DNA of 64,000 nucleotides from Clavelina lepadiformis (lineage: Eukaryota > Chordata > Ascidiacea > Aplousobranchia > Clavelinidae). Position numbers and translations under genes: made by a program. The stretch spans positions 22,134,001 through 22,198,000 of the forward strand of contig NC_135240.1 in NCBI RefSeq assembly GCF_947623445.1, written 5' to 3'. The notes under the pieces are model-generated. The model saw only the letters and a list, made by a program, of their open reading frames with translations, was not told where the DNA came from and did no database searches. How positions within the stretch are numbered: the stretch's first letter is position 1; each line of letters begins with the position of its first letter. This document shows positions 38,101-49,720 of this stretch, one piece after another.

Positions 38101-41100
38101 ATGGCCATACCAGAAGGTAAGATAGGTTTGTCGGAGGCTATGGCTTCTGAAAACAAAACCCAAAATCTATGCAAAAACAAGTTGCTACTAAACCAATCTA
38201 TTTTGCATAAGAAAGTTCGGCAAAAAATATAGCACAGTAATATTTTATGTGCATTTCTGAAACAACTACAAAAAATCTGCAAATTATTTTTCAATTACTT
38301 TTTAATGTAGTCAAAACCAAGTTCCGCCATTGACCATGCAGATCACCAGGATAAGTTTCCTGAGCAGCAATTTTTGCACGTTGTGGAATATTTCCAAAAT
38401 GGTGTTTTATTCTATCCTCCCATCCATTAGGTGGTAGATTAAATTCACCTGCACAAATATTAAAAATTATTTTTAATGCATCTTTTGCTAAAATATATTA
38501 ATGGTTATGTAATGAAACACTTTATTAGATTACATAGCATCATTGAGCATGCTCAAATGAGTCATGTCTGGCAACCAACAAACAATACGAAATTAAATAT
38601 TGTAAAAACATTTATGCACAGAACAAAGTGAATGTGTTTAAGTTTCATACAGAAACACCTGAAACAGAGGTTTAATTAAATCTTTTCTGCTTCATTTCTC
38701 TTATCCAGTGTTAAATCATCTGTGTATTGTGTTAAAAATTTTATTTAAATATGTTTATTGTGTTGAAGAACTGCCATTGATTTTGTTCTTCAGTTTCCTT
38801 TGATTTTGTTAGAACTTCTTTCAGCAGTGTAAAAATGCAAGATGATGTAAAACGCTATGCAAATTTCAACAAAGCATGGTGAAATGCTTATGGTATTCTA
38901 CCTATATTAAATGCAAATATCCGGTTATTAACCACACAAAAGAGACACTTTACATGTGTCAATAAGCAACCAATAATTTTGTGTCTTAACCCATATTCTG
39001 CTAGCGTCAGTTTAAACTGACACCTACATATTTTACGCTGTATCGACCAGTTTGACATTTAGAAGAGATTAATAAGTTTCACATTGCCCTTGAATGTATT
39101 AGGAAAAGGATGAGTTAAAAAGTTTATGTGAAAAATCAGTTATTTATGGATAATTTTTCTTTGTTTGTATATTAACGTCTTCAAAGTGCAACTTTGATTC
39201 ACATAATGCCATTGCCGATTGTGCAAGTAAATAAATCACAAGCTAAATTTTGAAATATGTTTACAATGTATTAATCTATAATCTGGCCAAGTTACACTCT
39301 CATATTTCTTTTACGTCCGCCAAAATAAAAGGTTTTCCAGCGTCAGTTTCAACTGACGCTAGCAGTAGAAGGGTACAGGTTTTTCCATCAACAAAACCCT
39401 ATCAGTGGCTTTCTTTTGTTACGTCATTATAGAGACAATACTACCGGTAGTCTAGCAAACGAGGAAGCCAACAGACTGGTTTCAGTTTTGGCTCGTATTA
39501 AGATTTCTTTTACGTGACCAAAGTGACAAATTTTCAAAAGTAAGGAACGTTATTAATTATATAAACGACTCCTGCTTGAAAAACTTCCTACCGCAACAAA
39601 CTATCGACGAATCAATGATCCCTTACTTTGGGAGGCTTGGGGCGAAACAATACATACATAGAAAGCCGATAAAATTCGGATACAAAATGTGGGTCGCTGC
39701 GATATGCCAGGGATATTGCAATCAATTCATGCTTTACTTTTGAGCAGGGAGTGATATTGATCCTGTTCTTGGGCTTGGCGGTCTGTGGCCGACAAGCTTG
39801 TATCTTATTTGCCAGACCAGAATGGCTCTCAGTATCACATTGTCATGGACAACTTCTTTACGAACATCAAGCTCCTCAAACATTTGAAAACGAAGAACGT
39901 ATTTGCAGCTGGCACAATAAGAGTGAACCGAACGGAAAAAGCTCCTCTGAAAGATATCCAAGTTATGGATAAAAAGTGAAGGGGTACCCACGAAATTGTA
40001 GTTGACGTGAACAACAAAATAGCGGTGGTTTGTTGGAAAGACAATAAAGTTGTTACAGTGGCTTCAACATACTGTGGCGCTGCTCCCATTGGCAAAGCGA
40101 AGCGGTTCAGCCACGCTGGTCGTGAAAGAGTTGAAATATGCCAGCCTCAGGTAGTCTATATGAAATATCCCAGCCTATATGATCAACCATCGAAGCAAAA
40201 AATGGTGGTGGCCCGTCTTTCGCTTTTGCGTCGACGTGGCAGTGAATAATGCCTTCTTGCTTTACAAATCCCAAGCCCGCAATCCCCATTCCAGTTTCCT
40301 TGACTTTCTTGGGTTTCGACGAAGGATTGTGGACACCTACTACAAACGTTATCGGGTACAAAATGAAATTCATAGAATGTTTCCAGCTGCCCGCTCTTCG
40401 GAAGACAAGCGCGTCCAACAGAGTGTTTGCTACGATCACTTTGATCATTGGATTGTTAAAGGGAACCAGACTGTTTTACCGGATTCCATGTTAAGCTGAA
40501 CTGAAGACATGTGTTGTCATAAGCGTTTTGCGTTAATTTTTGGAGTTGTCTTATTGTTGTAGTTATTTTGCATTTTTCCCATAGTTTCCGTTGGCGCATA
40601 AGACGAAACAAAACCTGCACGTTTCCCGGAAAAATGCGCAATTTTATAAAAACTCTTTGAGAGTATAAAAACAATAATGAGTTTTAGCATTCTTTGTGAG
40701 TCAAAGGAAACAGAAATTCGTTGATACGAAAGGATAGCGAATAGGTCTGCAGTACCGTTCCTTCGAGAGTCGGTGAATGAGGCCCAGCAGAATTTGATAT
40801 AGAATTTCTTCTAGAAAATATATCAGTGTGTAATCTAAGTGTATATGAGATGCAGTTTTACATCACCTAAAGTACACGAAAGACAGAATAGATCAATATA
40901 ACTCTATCGTTTCCATAAAATTTAAGACAATATTGATTCCTTTATGATGTCATCACGGCGTCATCAATCCAATTTGCGTGTAAACACAACAGCGATTGCG
41001 ATATTTAACGTTTACTTCAAGTCGAACATTGTGTATTAGGCTCTTTACACTGACTTAGATGCTTAAATACACAAGTACCTGTTGACAATGTCACGAAATT

Positions 41101-43474
41101 TACCTGTACTCTCCTACTGCTAGCGTCAGTTTAAACTGACAGACAGTTTTTCATAAATATTTAAAAATATATTTTGTTTTTGAAAAAATTGAGGTATGTT
41201 TTCCTTCACTCCAACCAAAAATCTAATTAATGCACCATTTTAAAACCAAAAACTCGAGTGTGGGAGAATATGCATTATATTTCTTGTTTCGGGGCATATA
41301 GCTAGCAGGATGTTCGGTAGGTGAAAGACATTTATAGTTTGTAAAAAAAAAGAGTCAAGCAAAATACAAAGTACTATCATAGGTTGATTTTCTTCTCTGA
41401 ATATTGAAGAAATGCACAAACAATGATTAAGATTCCCAAAAGGCTTGTTAGTATACTGCAGCACATTGTACTTTCTAGTTTATAACCACCTCAGCTGCTT
41501 GTAGGACATAGACAATAGACATAGAAGTTTATGAACCAGTGGCGCATGCCTTACTCTTGCAAAAATATTCAGAAAGAGGTTAACAAAAACAAAAAGTAAA
41601 GCAAAAAATGCCGTATGACCGCACCACAATTCTTTACCAGTGTTGTCTGCAGGTAATTTTGATTTTATACAAAAAAGATTCATATCAGACAACTTGTGGT
41701 TTTGAAGGCCAAAGATTATAACCCAAGCCATACATGGTGGAAATAAAAAGAAGATAAAATCACAACAAAATCAATACCAACTGTGCTGAGCAAAGTCCTC
41801 TACAGTCAGCGTCATTACTTCACTAGAAGACCAGAGCAATAACCAACTGTCTGTCAACAGATTTTCAAGAACATTGAAATCACTCTTTCACTAAATAGGG
41901 GCGAGGCAATGAAAGTGTTAAGTGGGTGTAGGCCTTTAAGTAACTAGTAGGGGCACAACGATGTCAGTTTTAAGGTGAACAGGCCCAATCGGTATCGTAT
42001 CGTGTAATCGTATTCCAATCAATCGGTAATCATTGTGGATGTAGTTTAGAGCGCTCAGCAAAAACCAAGTAATCTAGTTTGGTTCATTGCAGCTCACAGT
42101 GGCCGTTTATACAGTGATTGGATACAGCAATATTACAAAGTTTATGAACTTTACAAAATATATTTGAAGAATTTTTAAATAAGCAATTGTGTAGTTGATG
42201 AATTTATGGAAAAAATTGACTGCATTTTATTATCGGAGCTGTAGATATATAATCAGAGCTGGGCAGTTTCGTGCGTTCACAGCGTTGTTTGTGCAGAAAA
42301 AAGCATGCTCGTAGTTTCGTTCCGAGTTTGAAAAAAGAGTGTCGCTCAGTTTTGATTGCACTCGCGCTGAGTGACGCTCGTGCCCAGTTCTGTATATCCT
42401 AATGTCCAAAAAGTAAAAACAGGTTTGTATGCTAAAGTAGATGTTATGTAAAATTCCATTTACCATATGATACGTTATTATCATACCATATTAATAATAT
42501 GACCTTAACTTCTTATGACTTTATTTAAATTTCAAACTCTAAACAAATTTTACCAATACAATATACAAAGTTTAAGATGATTGCCTTTATTTTCTTTCCT
42601 CTGTGTTAACCATTCATGTACATGGTGCAAAAGTTTTATGAAATCGCCTGTTGCAGCTGCTTCCGCTTGATCTACAATAATGTGTGGCAGACTAAGTCCA
42701 TTCTTTAACTTCTTTGCCCATTCCCTGCATAACCCTGGATTAAAAATCAAAATCATGTAAAATGGTGAGCACAAAACACAAATATAACAGACGACAAATA
42801 TATGAAATAGTGTGCTCAAAGTAACACACTTCACATTCTTTAAAAATCTATCTGTTAAAATTACAAGTAATTAGTTAACGACTACCAGAACACATCTATT
42901 CATACAAACATCATAACCAATAAAATTTAACCTATCTGGCAAGTATCTGGTAACGTAACCTATCTATAAAAAGTAACCTATCTGGCAAGTAACAGTAACC
43001 ACACACCATAAGAAATGTAACAAAAAATCACACTTCACATTCTTTAAAAATCTATCTGTTAAAATTACAAGTAATTAGTTAACGACTACCAGAACACATC
43101 TATTCATACATACATTATAACCAATAAAACTGTAACCTATCTGGCGCCCCTTTACTGATCAAATTTTGTTTAACTCACTAAATCCGATCGCATAAATTTT
43201 TAGTCATTATGATACACTTGTTGTTTCTTTGATTGCATCTATCTTTAATCTTTTAACTACAAACTTAGGACAGCTTTAACTCATGTTCTTAAATCTTTTA
43301 CATGTATAAACTTAGAAGTGGTAAGTTGAAATTATTAAATAAAGCAAAGCAACATGATAAAGTTTAAATTTCTATTTAATATCATTTCAAATCAAACCAG
43401 CTTTATTGCTTTTACGTGGAAAACAACTAACCTTGCCTTGAGTCATCAAAACTCCTATTTTCACTTGTTGACAT
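35172..43474 (-). CDS. Death-fold-like / STAND P-loop NTPase protein, 1,048 aa (unnamed)
   Basis: Five exons join in phase on the minus strand: 43432-43474, 42567-42734, 38299-38448, 37992-38146, 35172-37802. Residues about 15-70 (LCREWAKKLKNGLSLPHIIV, GDFIKLLHHVHEWLTQRKE) have the spacing of a death-family domain. Residues about 71-125 form a second small helical unit (GWEDRIKHHFGNIPQRAKIA). The NTPase follows: Walker A GGKLCGKT at 194-201, Walker B-like IFGFDNAS with Asp285, sensor-like VVAGDRQ (Arg321), an NB-ARC-style GFTEQEAYNYL, and a GxP-like CRPGYLLLA. The remaining roughly 600 residues are helical, perhaps TPR-like. Such architectures act in apoptosis or innate sensing (APAF-1 and NLR-type proteins); function here is inferred only. 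No LRR or WD40 repeats are seen. A piggyBac relic lies in intron 2. The 876-codon last exon is certain; the small upstream exons rest on phase and splice sites. Confidence 0.8.
38986..41150 (+). mobile_element. piggyBac DNA transposon relic in an intron
   Basis: TTAA at 38986-38989 followed by CCCATATTCTGCTAGCGTCAG marks a good left end. The block ACTGCTAGCGTCAG recurs inverted at 39340-39373 (ending GAAGGG) and in direct orientation at 41112-41130, each next to the palindrome GTCAGTTTAAACTGAC or a variant. Transposase pieces on the plus strand run from about 39480 to 40500 (SQYHIVMDNFFTNIKLLKHL, then KIAVVCWKDNKVVTVAST), matching the piggyBac DDE core. The frame is interrupted more than once and no clear inverted right terminus with TTAA was found. 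It lies sense-opposed to the host gene in intron 2 (38449-42566). Confidence 0.8.
39480..40500 (+). pseudogene. piggyBac transposase remnant
   Basis: A readable piece at 39785-39979 (DNFFTNIKLLKHLKTKNVFA, GTIRVNRTEKAPLKDIQVM) contains the catalytic Asp of the second DDE position. The next piece, about 39980-40130, reads EIVVDVNNKIAVVCWKDNKV. A further piece near 40250-40450 resembles the later NAFLLYK and DFLGFRR region. The pieces lie in more than one frame, so the transposase is inactive. Confidence 0.8.
42254..42392. mobile_element. Short hAT-type MITE, 139 bp
   Basis: In intron 2 of the death-fold/STAND gene. Ends CAGAGCTGGGCA / TGCCCAGTTCTG. Flanking 8-mers TATATAAT and TATATCCT agree partly. 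Inner sequence is rich in GTGC/GCTCG repeats. Confidence 0.6.
42827..43142 (+). repeat. Two direct copies of a ~112-bp unit, 204 bp apart
   Basis: 42827-42938 and 43031-43142 are nearly identical (CACTTCACATTCTTTAAAAA through ACCAATAAAA). The interval between also contains repeated AACCTATCTGGCAAGTA units. Located in intron 1 of the death-fold/STAND gene; it looks like a recent local duplication. Confidence 0.85.
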
Positions 43475-46322
43475 TCTAGACACACATCACCCAACTTAAT
43501 GTATGTAATATTATACGTTTTCAATATCAACAGATTAATTTTTTTTCTGCATTGAAATTGTAAACATGAAATTTAATCAGAGTATTACACTCTATTTTAA
43601 TGACATCTTCAAGAAATTCGTATTAAAACTGGTTCAAAATGCTGTATCACAAGCGATCATAATTCATAATCAATTCTGACTAATTCACTGCTAGAAATTG
43701 ATAAGTCTTGTGTCATATTGATGCATACAAAGACATATTAGCATATAATGTACTTCATTGGTCTAACCGATTTCACTGTACAGTGTACGCCATCAACAAA
43801 TGAAATTATCCTTGAAAATTTTCGAATTACTAGTCAGTGCCACCAACAGCAGTTTCAATTAGAACATGGCAATTTTCTATATGACATTTTTAAACCGCAA
43901 AATATGACCAATCAGCATTCAAATTAAACTATTTATGGTGCATAAAGAGTTTAATGAATTTTTTATTTTTTGTAATGGGCTGCACAACCATCAGTGAAAC
44001 AAGAGCAGCTTTTAATAAAAGATAGATTTTGCTTGAGAAAAAGTGTCCTTTGCTTTTAAGCTTTCTAAGCATCTGATATATAACACGCTGATTGCTTTCT
44101 GTCTCAAATTTATTGCTTAATGTTTTTAATACAGTATAACCGAGTGTAAGTTGCATAATTGGTAAATATTTTAATGCCGGCTTTGAACTTTTCTACTGTT
44201 TATACATACTTTCACAAATATTGTTATTCTTGTAAAAATCTTTTAGTTAACCTTTTAAACTTTCTTCAACTGGGCAGTTTTTACATCTGTGGATCTAAAG
44301 TTGGGCATGAGCACACTAATTTTTGAGCGCGCTACTTTTTTTAGCGCTCTCTTTTCAAATTGGGAGCATGAGTGGGAGCGTGTTACTATTTTAGGACTAT
44401 CTGCTTGTCACTCTTTTTTTGAACAAACAATAGGCCTACTATGAAAGCACAAAATAGAAAAAGGGTTCATAAAAAATTTAAGCTAAATTGAAAATCTAAA
44501 TTTTTACTGATTTAAGATCAATTTTAAGCTATGAATAATGGAAGACTGCATTGAGACAGACTTAAGGCAACTTACAAGTAACCACCTGACATGATAACGA
44601 CAATAATAGGGCATATACCTTAGAATTGCTAAAGAAGAGCACGCTCTTTTTCTCAGCGAGGAGCATGAGTGGGGGCAACACTCTTTTTTTAGTGAGGAGC
44701 GAGAGCATGAGCAAAGCTCTTTTAAAAAGCGCGGTTACCCAGCTATTTGTGCATCATACAAACCTTATTTCAATGTTACAAACTCCTTTTTTATCATACA
44801 TTTGTAAGCTAGTGCTGTTTCTGATGATGAACTTAAAATAGCATTCTGACTAATACAGCACACAAAGGACCCTTATTTTAGAGATTGCAGTTGGCATAGC
44901 ACGTCTTTGGTGTACGCATCGCACGGAATGCTCATTGGCAGACTGGTCTCTCTTTAATCTATAGCCTCATTAACAGATCAAGATTTTACAGTAACGCTTA
45001 TTTTTGTTTAGAACTAATTAAGAATTTTTTTAAAATATAAAAAAGAAGTGGACAAGCTTTTTTTATTTCTACCATTCGAGTTTAAAAAGCACTTTGAACT
45101 ACCGTCTCACATTGATCAGTTCCTGTTCCAAAAGCCAAAGGTACCGTTGTTATTTTTTTTCTCGGTGCTTTTGTTGAAGGGAATTACCCAAGTCAAATTC
45201 TTGTAGGGAAAAATTATAAAAATAGAAGTTTTTGCAGATGTCAACAAAAATATTTAGCTTATAATTTTCCTATGCTATAATAACAACTTCAGCTTTTTAT
45301 CTTGTTTCAAATGAAGTATTAACAATGTAGGCCTACTTGCAACGTATTATATTAAATTGGTCTATTTGATTGTAAAACTAGGCCTTAACAAACTTGGGTC
45401 TGAAGAACTGCTTTTGACTTATGAGGGTATCTTTACTGAATTTGCTCGTTAAATTATCTGACTCTATTGTTGCGTGTGGTTAGAACACTCTAACCTTTTG
45501 TCGGTCGAAAAGTTTTAATATTACAACATAATAGTTTACAAGAAAAGGTTTTTACTATAGGTGCTGTACACTTTCTCAGTAATACGAATAACCAAGAACA
45601 TAAGTAATACTACTGCTCATAAGATGTCTATTGAGTTGCAATCACCATGGCAGCTCAAACAACTAATCTGTTGATTTCGATGATTCACTCGGCTAACTCT
45701 GCTGGGCTGGTAGAAGTGCGAGCTTACAGTACATAACGTTAAAGCGATGGGATGTAAAATTTTCGACAAGAAAAACGCTGTGAGTCGTAGCAGGTGCAAC
45801 GGAAAAAAACAATATTTTCACAATGTGAGATACATGTAGCTAAAGCTAACACATTGAAACATAGAAAATAATATAATAAAAATTAATCATTGCTAAGTTA
45901 AGATGCGAGCATTTCCATAAAAGATTTCTTATCAGCACATATGCTGGAAAACAACCTGGGAACATATTAAAAGGAGTGTTCACACGAAGTTATTCAGAGC
46001 AAGTTTCCAAATATCAAACGACAGTTAAAGTGTTTGCCAAAAACCAAATTCATAAACTTCAAGCAATAATTATAGAAAACACTTTTGCAAGAAATGATGT
46101 AATGATATTAAAAAATACCTCCCAGGCCGCTACAAATCAATAACTAGAAAACACTTTTGCAAGAATGATGTAATGCTACTGTATTAAAAAACACCACCCA
46201 GGCCGCTTCAGGCCCTCCATGAATATGATTGAGAATCTATGATTCTGGGGGGTTCTTTTTAGAACTTTAATAAACTACCAGGCTTCTTATGACTGGTTGT
46301 GACTCCCGTTCTTCCTTTGTAA
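43475..46322. other. Intergenic DNA with a hAT-like GAGC-rich relic and a tandem duplication
   Basis: About 44295-44755 begins near GTTGGGCATGAGC and ends CGCGGTTACCCAGC, with repeated GGGAGCATGAGTGGG and GCGCTC motifs; this looks like a decayed hAT MITE related in style to 42254-42392. At 46074-46207 a roughly 69-bp unit (GAAAACACTTTTGCAAGAA...CCCAGGCCGCT) occurs twice in tandem. No gene seen. Confidence 0.45.
46074..46207 (+). repeat. Tandem duplication of a ~69-bp unit
   Basis: AGAAAACACTTTTGCAAGAA followed by TGATGTAATG and CCCAGGCCGCT appears at 46074-46136 and again at 46145-46207 with small differences. Confidence 0.8.
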
Positions 46323-47654
46323 CCCTTAAACACCTGGGTGTTTCGCCAATCACTATTACCTATGTGGGTCGCTAGCGACCCGGTGTAGGTTTTTGCGCTA
46401 AAGCTGTAGTAAGAATGTATCAATCATGTGAACAAAGAAGGGAGATGGTAATATGTACTTTTAACCAACGAAATAGTTAACAAAGCTCAAAAAACTTGAC
46501 AAAAGATAGTTCAAAACAGCAACATAACGAAGTGCCAGTGACAAATTGCTTGGTTACTCTTCACAATATGAACAAGTAACAGTGACAACTCTGTGCTCAG
46601 TGCAGCAAGCTTCATCGCAGTTGCTGCAACATTCTGCTGTCTTGCGGTCCAACGTTTACAGGCAAATGTAACATGTTTTTTTTTCGCTTACCAGAATGGC
46701 CGGTCTCAGTGGTTGGCTGTTGTTTCTGCTGCAATAAACATTTTCGCACTGCCGCTTTTGTAGGTCTTGAAAGCTGTGAAATTTGCATTCGACGAAAAAG
46801 CCAAGGTTGAAGAAGCTTCATTCCGAGTATTTCCAAAAACATCTTTTCCTTTGCGGCTTTCGCCATATTTGTTCGTGTGCTCAATAACCATCTCTAGCAT
46901 GTCTTCTTCAAAAAAGCACAAGAATGCTTCTACTTCATCTTGAATAAATTTTGCAACTCCTAATGAGCCTTCAGCTGAGTGTTTTATGTTGCAAGCGCGT
47001 GTGCGAGAAGGAGCAGAGCAAGCTGCAGACCATACACTTCCATCTTTCCTTTGAAGAATGAGTTGTCCATGCTCTGTGACGTAGATGAAGACGACTGATA
47101 GCCTTCAACTTCACTCCCGCTATTTCCGGAATCGGAAACTTCTTCTTCACTGTCATTAGTGGCGTTGTCCACTTCCTCTTCGTCCGGTTCAAAATCACTC
47201 ACTTCGCTAACAACAAAGCAGTCATCACCGACCTCTTCATCATCTTCAGACTAGCTATGGATCATTGATCTAATGTCAGCAATGTTTAGTCTTCTCTCCA
47301 CCTTAGCAATTTTTTTTTGCAAAAGAAAGCTTTTATTACAAGTTTTTTTTATATATTTTCCAAATACTTTTACGTTTGTGGTACATGTGTTATTTTTATC
47401 ATAATGCACATTGGAAATTTTTTGTTACGCTATTACCTAAGTGGGTCGCTAGCGACCATATAGGTTTTTGCGAAGAACGTTTAATAATTTTTTTAGGAAG
47501 TTACAAATGAAAACACTTGGCGTTTATGAAAGTCTAGGTAAATAGTAGCTTGAGTAATACACGGAGTATGGCGGTAGTGGGGCGTATAGTATGGGAGGTA
47601 CGTGCTTGCAAACTTTCATTCGGGGCGCTAGCGACCCACCTAGGTGTTTAAGGG
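46323..47654 (-). mobile_element. Internally deleted piggyBac element, about 1.33 kb
   Basis: Ends CCCTTAAACACCTGGGTG (46323) and CACCTAGGTGTTTAAGGG (ending 47654) are inverted; flanks GTAA and TTGA are near the TTAA target. On the minus strand an acidic N-terminal piece (SDFEPDEEEVDNATNDSEEE at 47140-47202) leads to FFEEDMLEMVIEHTNKYGE (about 46865-46920), the start of a piggyBac transposase. The next recognisable part is the cysteine-rich C-terminal finger (CCTEHRVVTVTCSYCEE, 46555-46610). Most of the catalytic core is absent. Palindromes GGTCGCTAGCGACC near 46368 and 47446 are in direct order. Confidence 0.75.
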
Positions 47655-48527
47655 TTGATCGCCTCAAAAACGTCAAAATTCAGAATAGTAGACTATAGAC
47701 GATGTATTGCGTAGAACGCACACTACCTTTGTGACCGTGTCACAAGTAGAATGGGTTATTTGGTCGGCATGGTCAGTGCCTTCTGGCAGCTGACCTTGAC
47801 GTACAAACGAACCACTGAGGAAACATGTCAATAATGAGCAAAAACCACAATTAATGACGTCATCCATAAATTTAGATTTCCCTGTAGCGCCAACTGCCAC
47901 CACAATTCCACAAAGTAAACTTGTCCTATCAAATAGATACGACCTATCTGTTATGGTTAGCGTGGTGTGAGAAGGAAAATCTGAAGACCCGTTAAGTATA
48001 AGCTTTCCTTACGTTAGATATTTTGTTTTATGGGATGTACTTTGTTATATGTGGTGAGTTTTAGGGAGGAGGTACCGCATTATAAATAAATAGCCTACTG
48101 TATTTTGAAACTTTGTCTAACATAGCGAAAGCGCTAGCAAACGATTCTGATTTGTTACTCGGCGGCGCCAGCTTATACTGTCGAGAGTGGATATTGCAAT
48201 GTTAATTAATATTGTATGTTTTATTTATATAAAGCCATTAAACGTGATAGTTAAAAAACTTACTCCTGTTCCGTGGTTCTGCTGATTTTTGAATTCGCGT
48301 AAAACTACAAAGAACTAAATGAAAAATGCTTCATTCGAAAAATTCATGTGCAAACAATCTTGTTAACCGGGGTTCGAGTTGCGAGGAATCATCGTAAGGT
48401 TTAAGTCGTGGAAATGCATTTCGCAGTTTGAGGATAAATTTCCCATAACACAATAGAGTATAGACCATTTTGTGATAAGTCAACACAATTGTTACGTAGG
48501 ATTCGCTTAATACATAACAACGTTATA
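47655..48527. other. Intergenic DNA
   Basis: No gene or recognised repeat in this interval. Confidence 0.4.
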
Positions 48528-48689
48528 CAGTACTTCCTCTATTATCCGTCCCTCGTTTAACCGGCATTCGATTATCCGGCCGAGTGATCAATGACTTTGG
48601 GAGGTCGTTTTTCTTCGCATGATTGCACTTGCAACTATCATATGCGTGAGATTACTCTGGTTTTTATTTTTCAATTGACGTTGAACCGC

Positions 48690-48806
48690 CGCCGTAGCTA
48701 CTACCGATTGAATGGTTTAGTGAGGTCCTCCGATTGGACCCGGAGCGGCTGGCAACGGCCGAACCGGTGTCCGAAAAGACGATCTAACTTGATCATTTAG
48801 AGAAAC

Positions 48807-48855
<49 letters not shown>
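48690..48855 (+). rRNA. 18S rRNA, 3'-terminal fragment (inside a transposon)
   Basis: Matches the last ~165 nt of eukaryotic 18S: CTACTACCGATTGAATGG, then AAAGTCGTAACAAGGTTTCC, ending GCGGAAGGATCATTA at 48855. The stretch between is close to a normal chordate sequence. The rest of 18S is absent. Not expected to be transcribed by Pol I here. Confidence 0.95.
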
Positions 48856-49081
48856 TCGAAACGAACGGAGGCTCCCGCTCGAGCTGCGGCGGCGTCGCCG
48901 GGAAACCGGCCGCCTCTCGCGCTTGTCGAGGTCAAGACGCGCCCGTTGAGGCGCTCGACAAGGCACAAGTCTTTCACGGGCGTCGAGTACCCCCGCAGTT
49001 TCAAGTGACGGTCGTCAGATCGTCCGCTCGGCGCTCACATTCAAACCTGTGACTGCTTCGTAGAAGCTGAAACGATAAACG
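48856..49081 (+). other. ITS1 spacer
   Basis: GC-rich, unstructured-looking sequence between the 18S end and 5.8S; length about 225 bp, short for a metazoan but in keeping with a compact genome. Confidence 0.85.
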
Positions 49082-49240
49082 ATGATGGCTCTTGGCGGTG
49101 GATCACTCGGCTTGCGAGTCGATGAAGGACGCAGCTAGCTGCGTGAATTAGTGTGAATTGCAGGACACATTGAGCATCGACGTTCTGAACGCGAATTGCG
49201 GCCTCGGGTTAATCCCGGGACCACGCCCGCCTCAGGGTCG
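49082..49240 (+). rRNA. 5.8S rRNA, apparently complete (inside a transposon)
   Basis: Contains the conserved blocks CTTGGCGGTGGATCACTCGG, GTCGATGAAGGACGCAGC, AATTGCAGGACACATTGAGC and the CCCGGGACCACGCCCG region near the end. Ends were placed by comparison with other animals and are good to a few bases. It looks undecayed. Confidence 0.92.
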
Positions 49241-49451
49241 TCTGAAAAGCAATCCCGGCGCGCCCGTCGCCCGGGCGAATGCGGAGTCGGACGGAGACCT
49301 GTGTCTCCGCCGTCCCGTCGAAGTCAGCAAGGGTCCGGCACGCGATCGGAGAGCGCGGCGGCGGCGGATCGACCTCGAAGAGGTGTCCTCGTTTCGCCAA
49401 GTCGCCGCGAACGTCGTCGATCCTCGGCACGTGTGACGTCTCTTACATTTC
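49241..49451 (+). other. ITS2 spacer
   Basis: GC-rich spacer of about 210 bp between 5.8S and 28S. Long open frames across this region are by-products of the GC content, not genes. Confidence 0.85.
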
Positions 49452-49472
49452 GGCCTGAGGTCGGACGAGACT

Positions 49473-49519
<47 letters not shown>

Positions 49520-49720
49520 GAGAATTCCCTCAGTAACGGCGAGTGAAGCGGGATGAGCCCATCGCCGAATCCGGTCGCTTTTGGAGCGCTCCGGAATTGT
49601 GGCATATAGAATTCGTCTTGCGCGCGTCGCGGGTCGCCCGCGTCCTTCTGATCGATCTGATCTTCTGATCGTCCCATAGCGGGTGTCAGGCCCATGGCGG
49701 CGATTTGCGTGCGTGCTCGG
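49452..49720 (+). rRNA. 28S rRNA, 5'-terminal fragment (inside a transposon)
   Basis: Starts near GCCTGAGGTCGGACGAGACT and includes ACCCGCTGAATTTAAGCATA, GCGGAGGAAAAGAAACTAAC and CCCTCAGTAACGGCGAGTGA. Homology runs through the D1 region (CGCGTCCTTCTGATCG) and stops about 49720, where AT-rich transposon sequence resumes. A short duplication of TCTGATC occurs near 49648-49670. Confidence 0.93.

Noticed and set aside
41240-41731. Minus-strand open frames considered as extra exons of the death-fold/STAND gene
   Set aside because: Exon 2 joins exon 3 in phase without them (donor at 42566, acceptor at 38449), and their sequence is hydrophobic and unlike the flanking domains.
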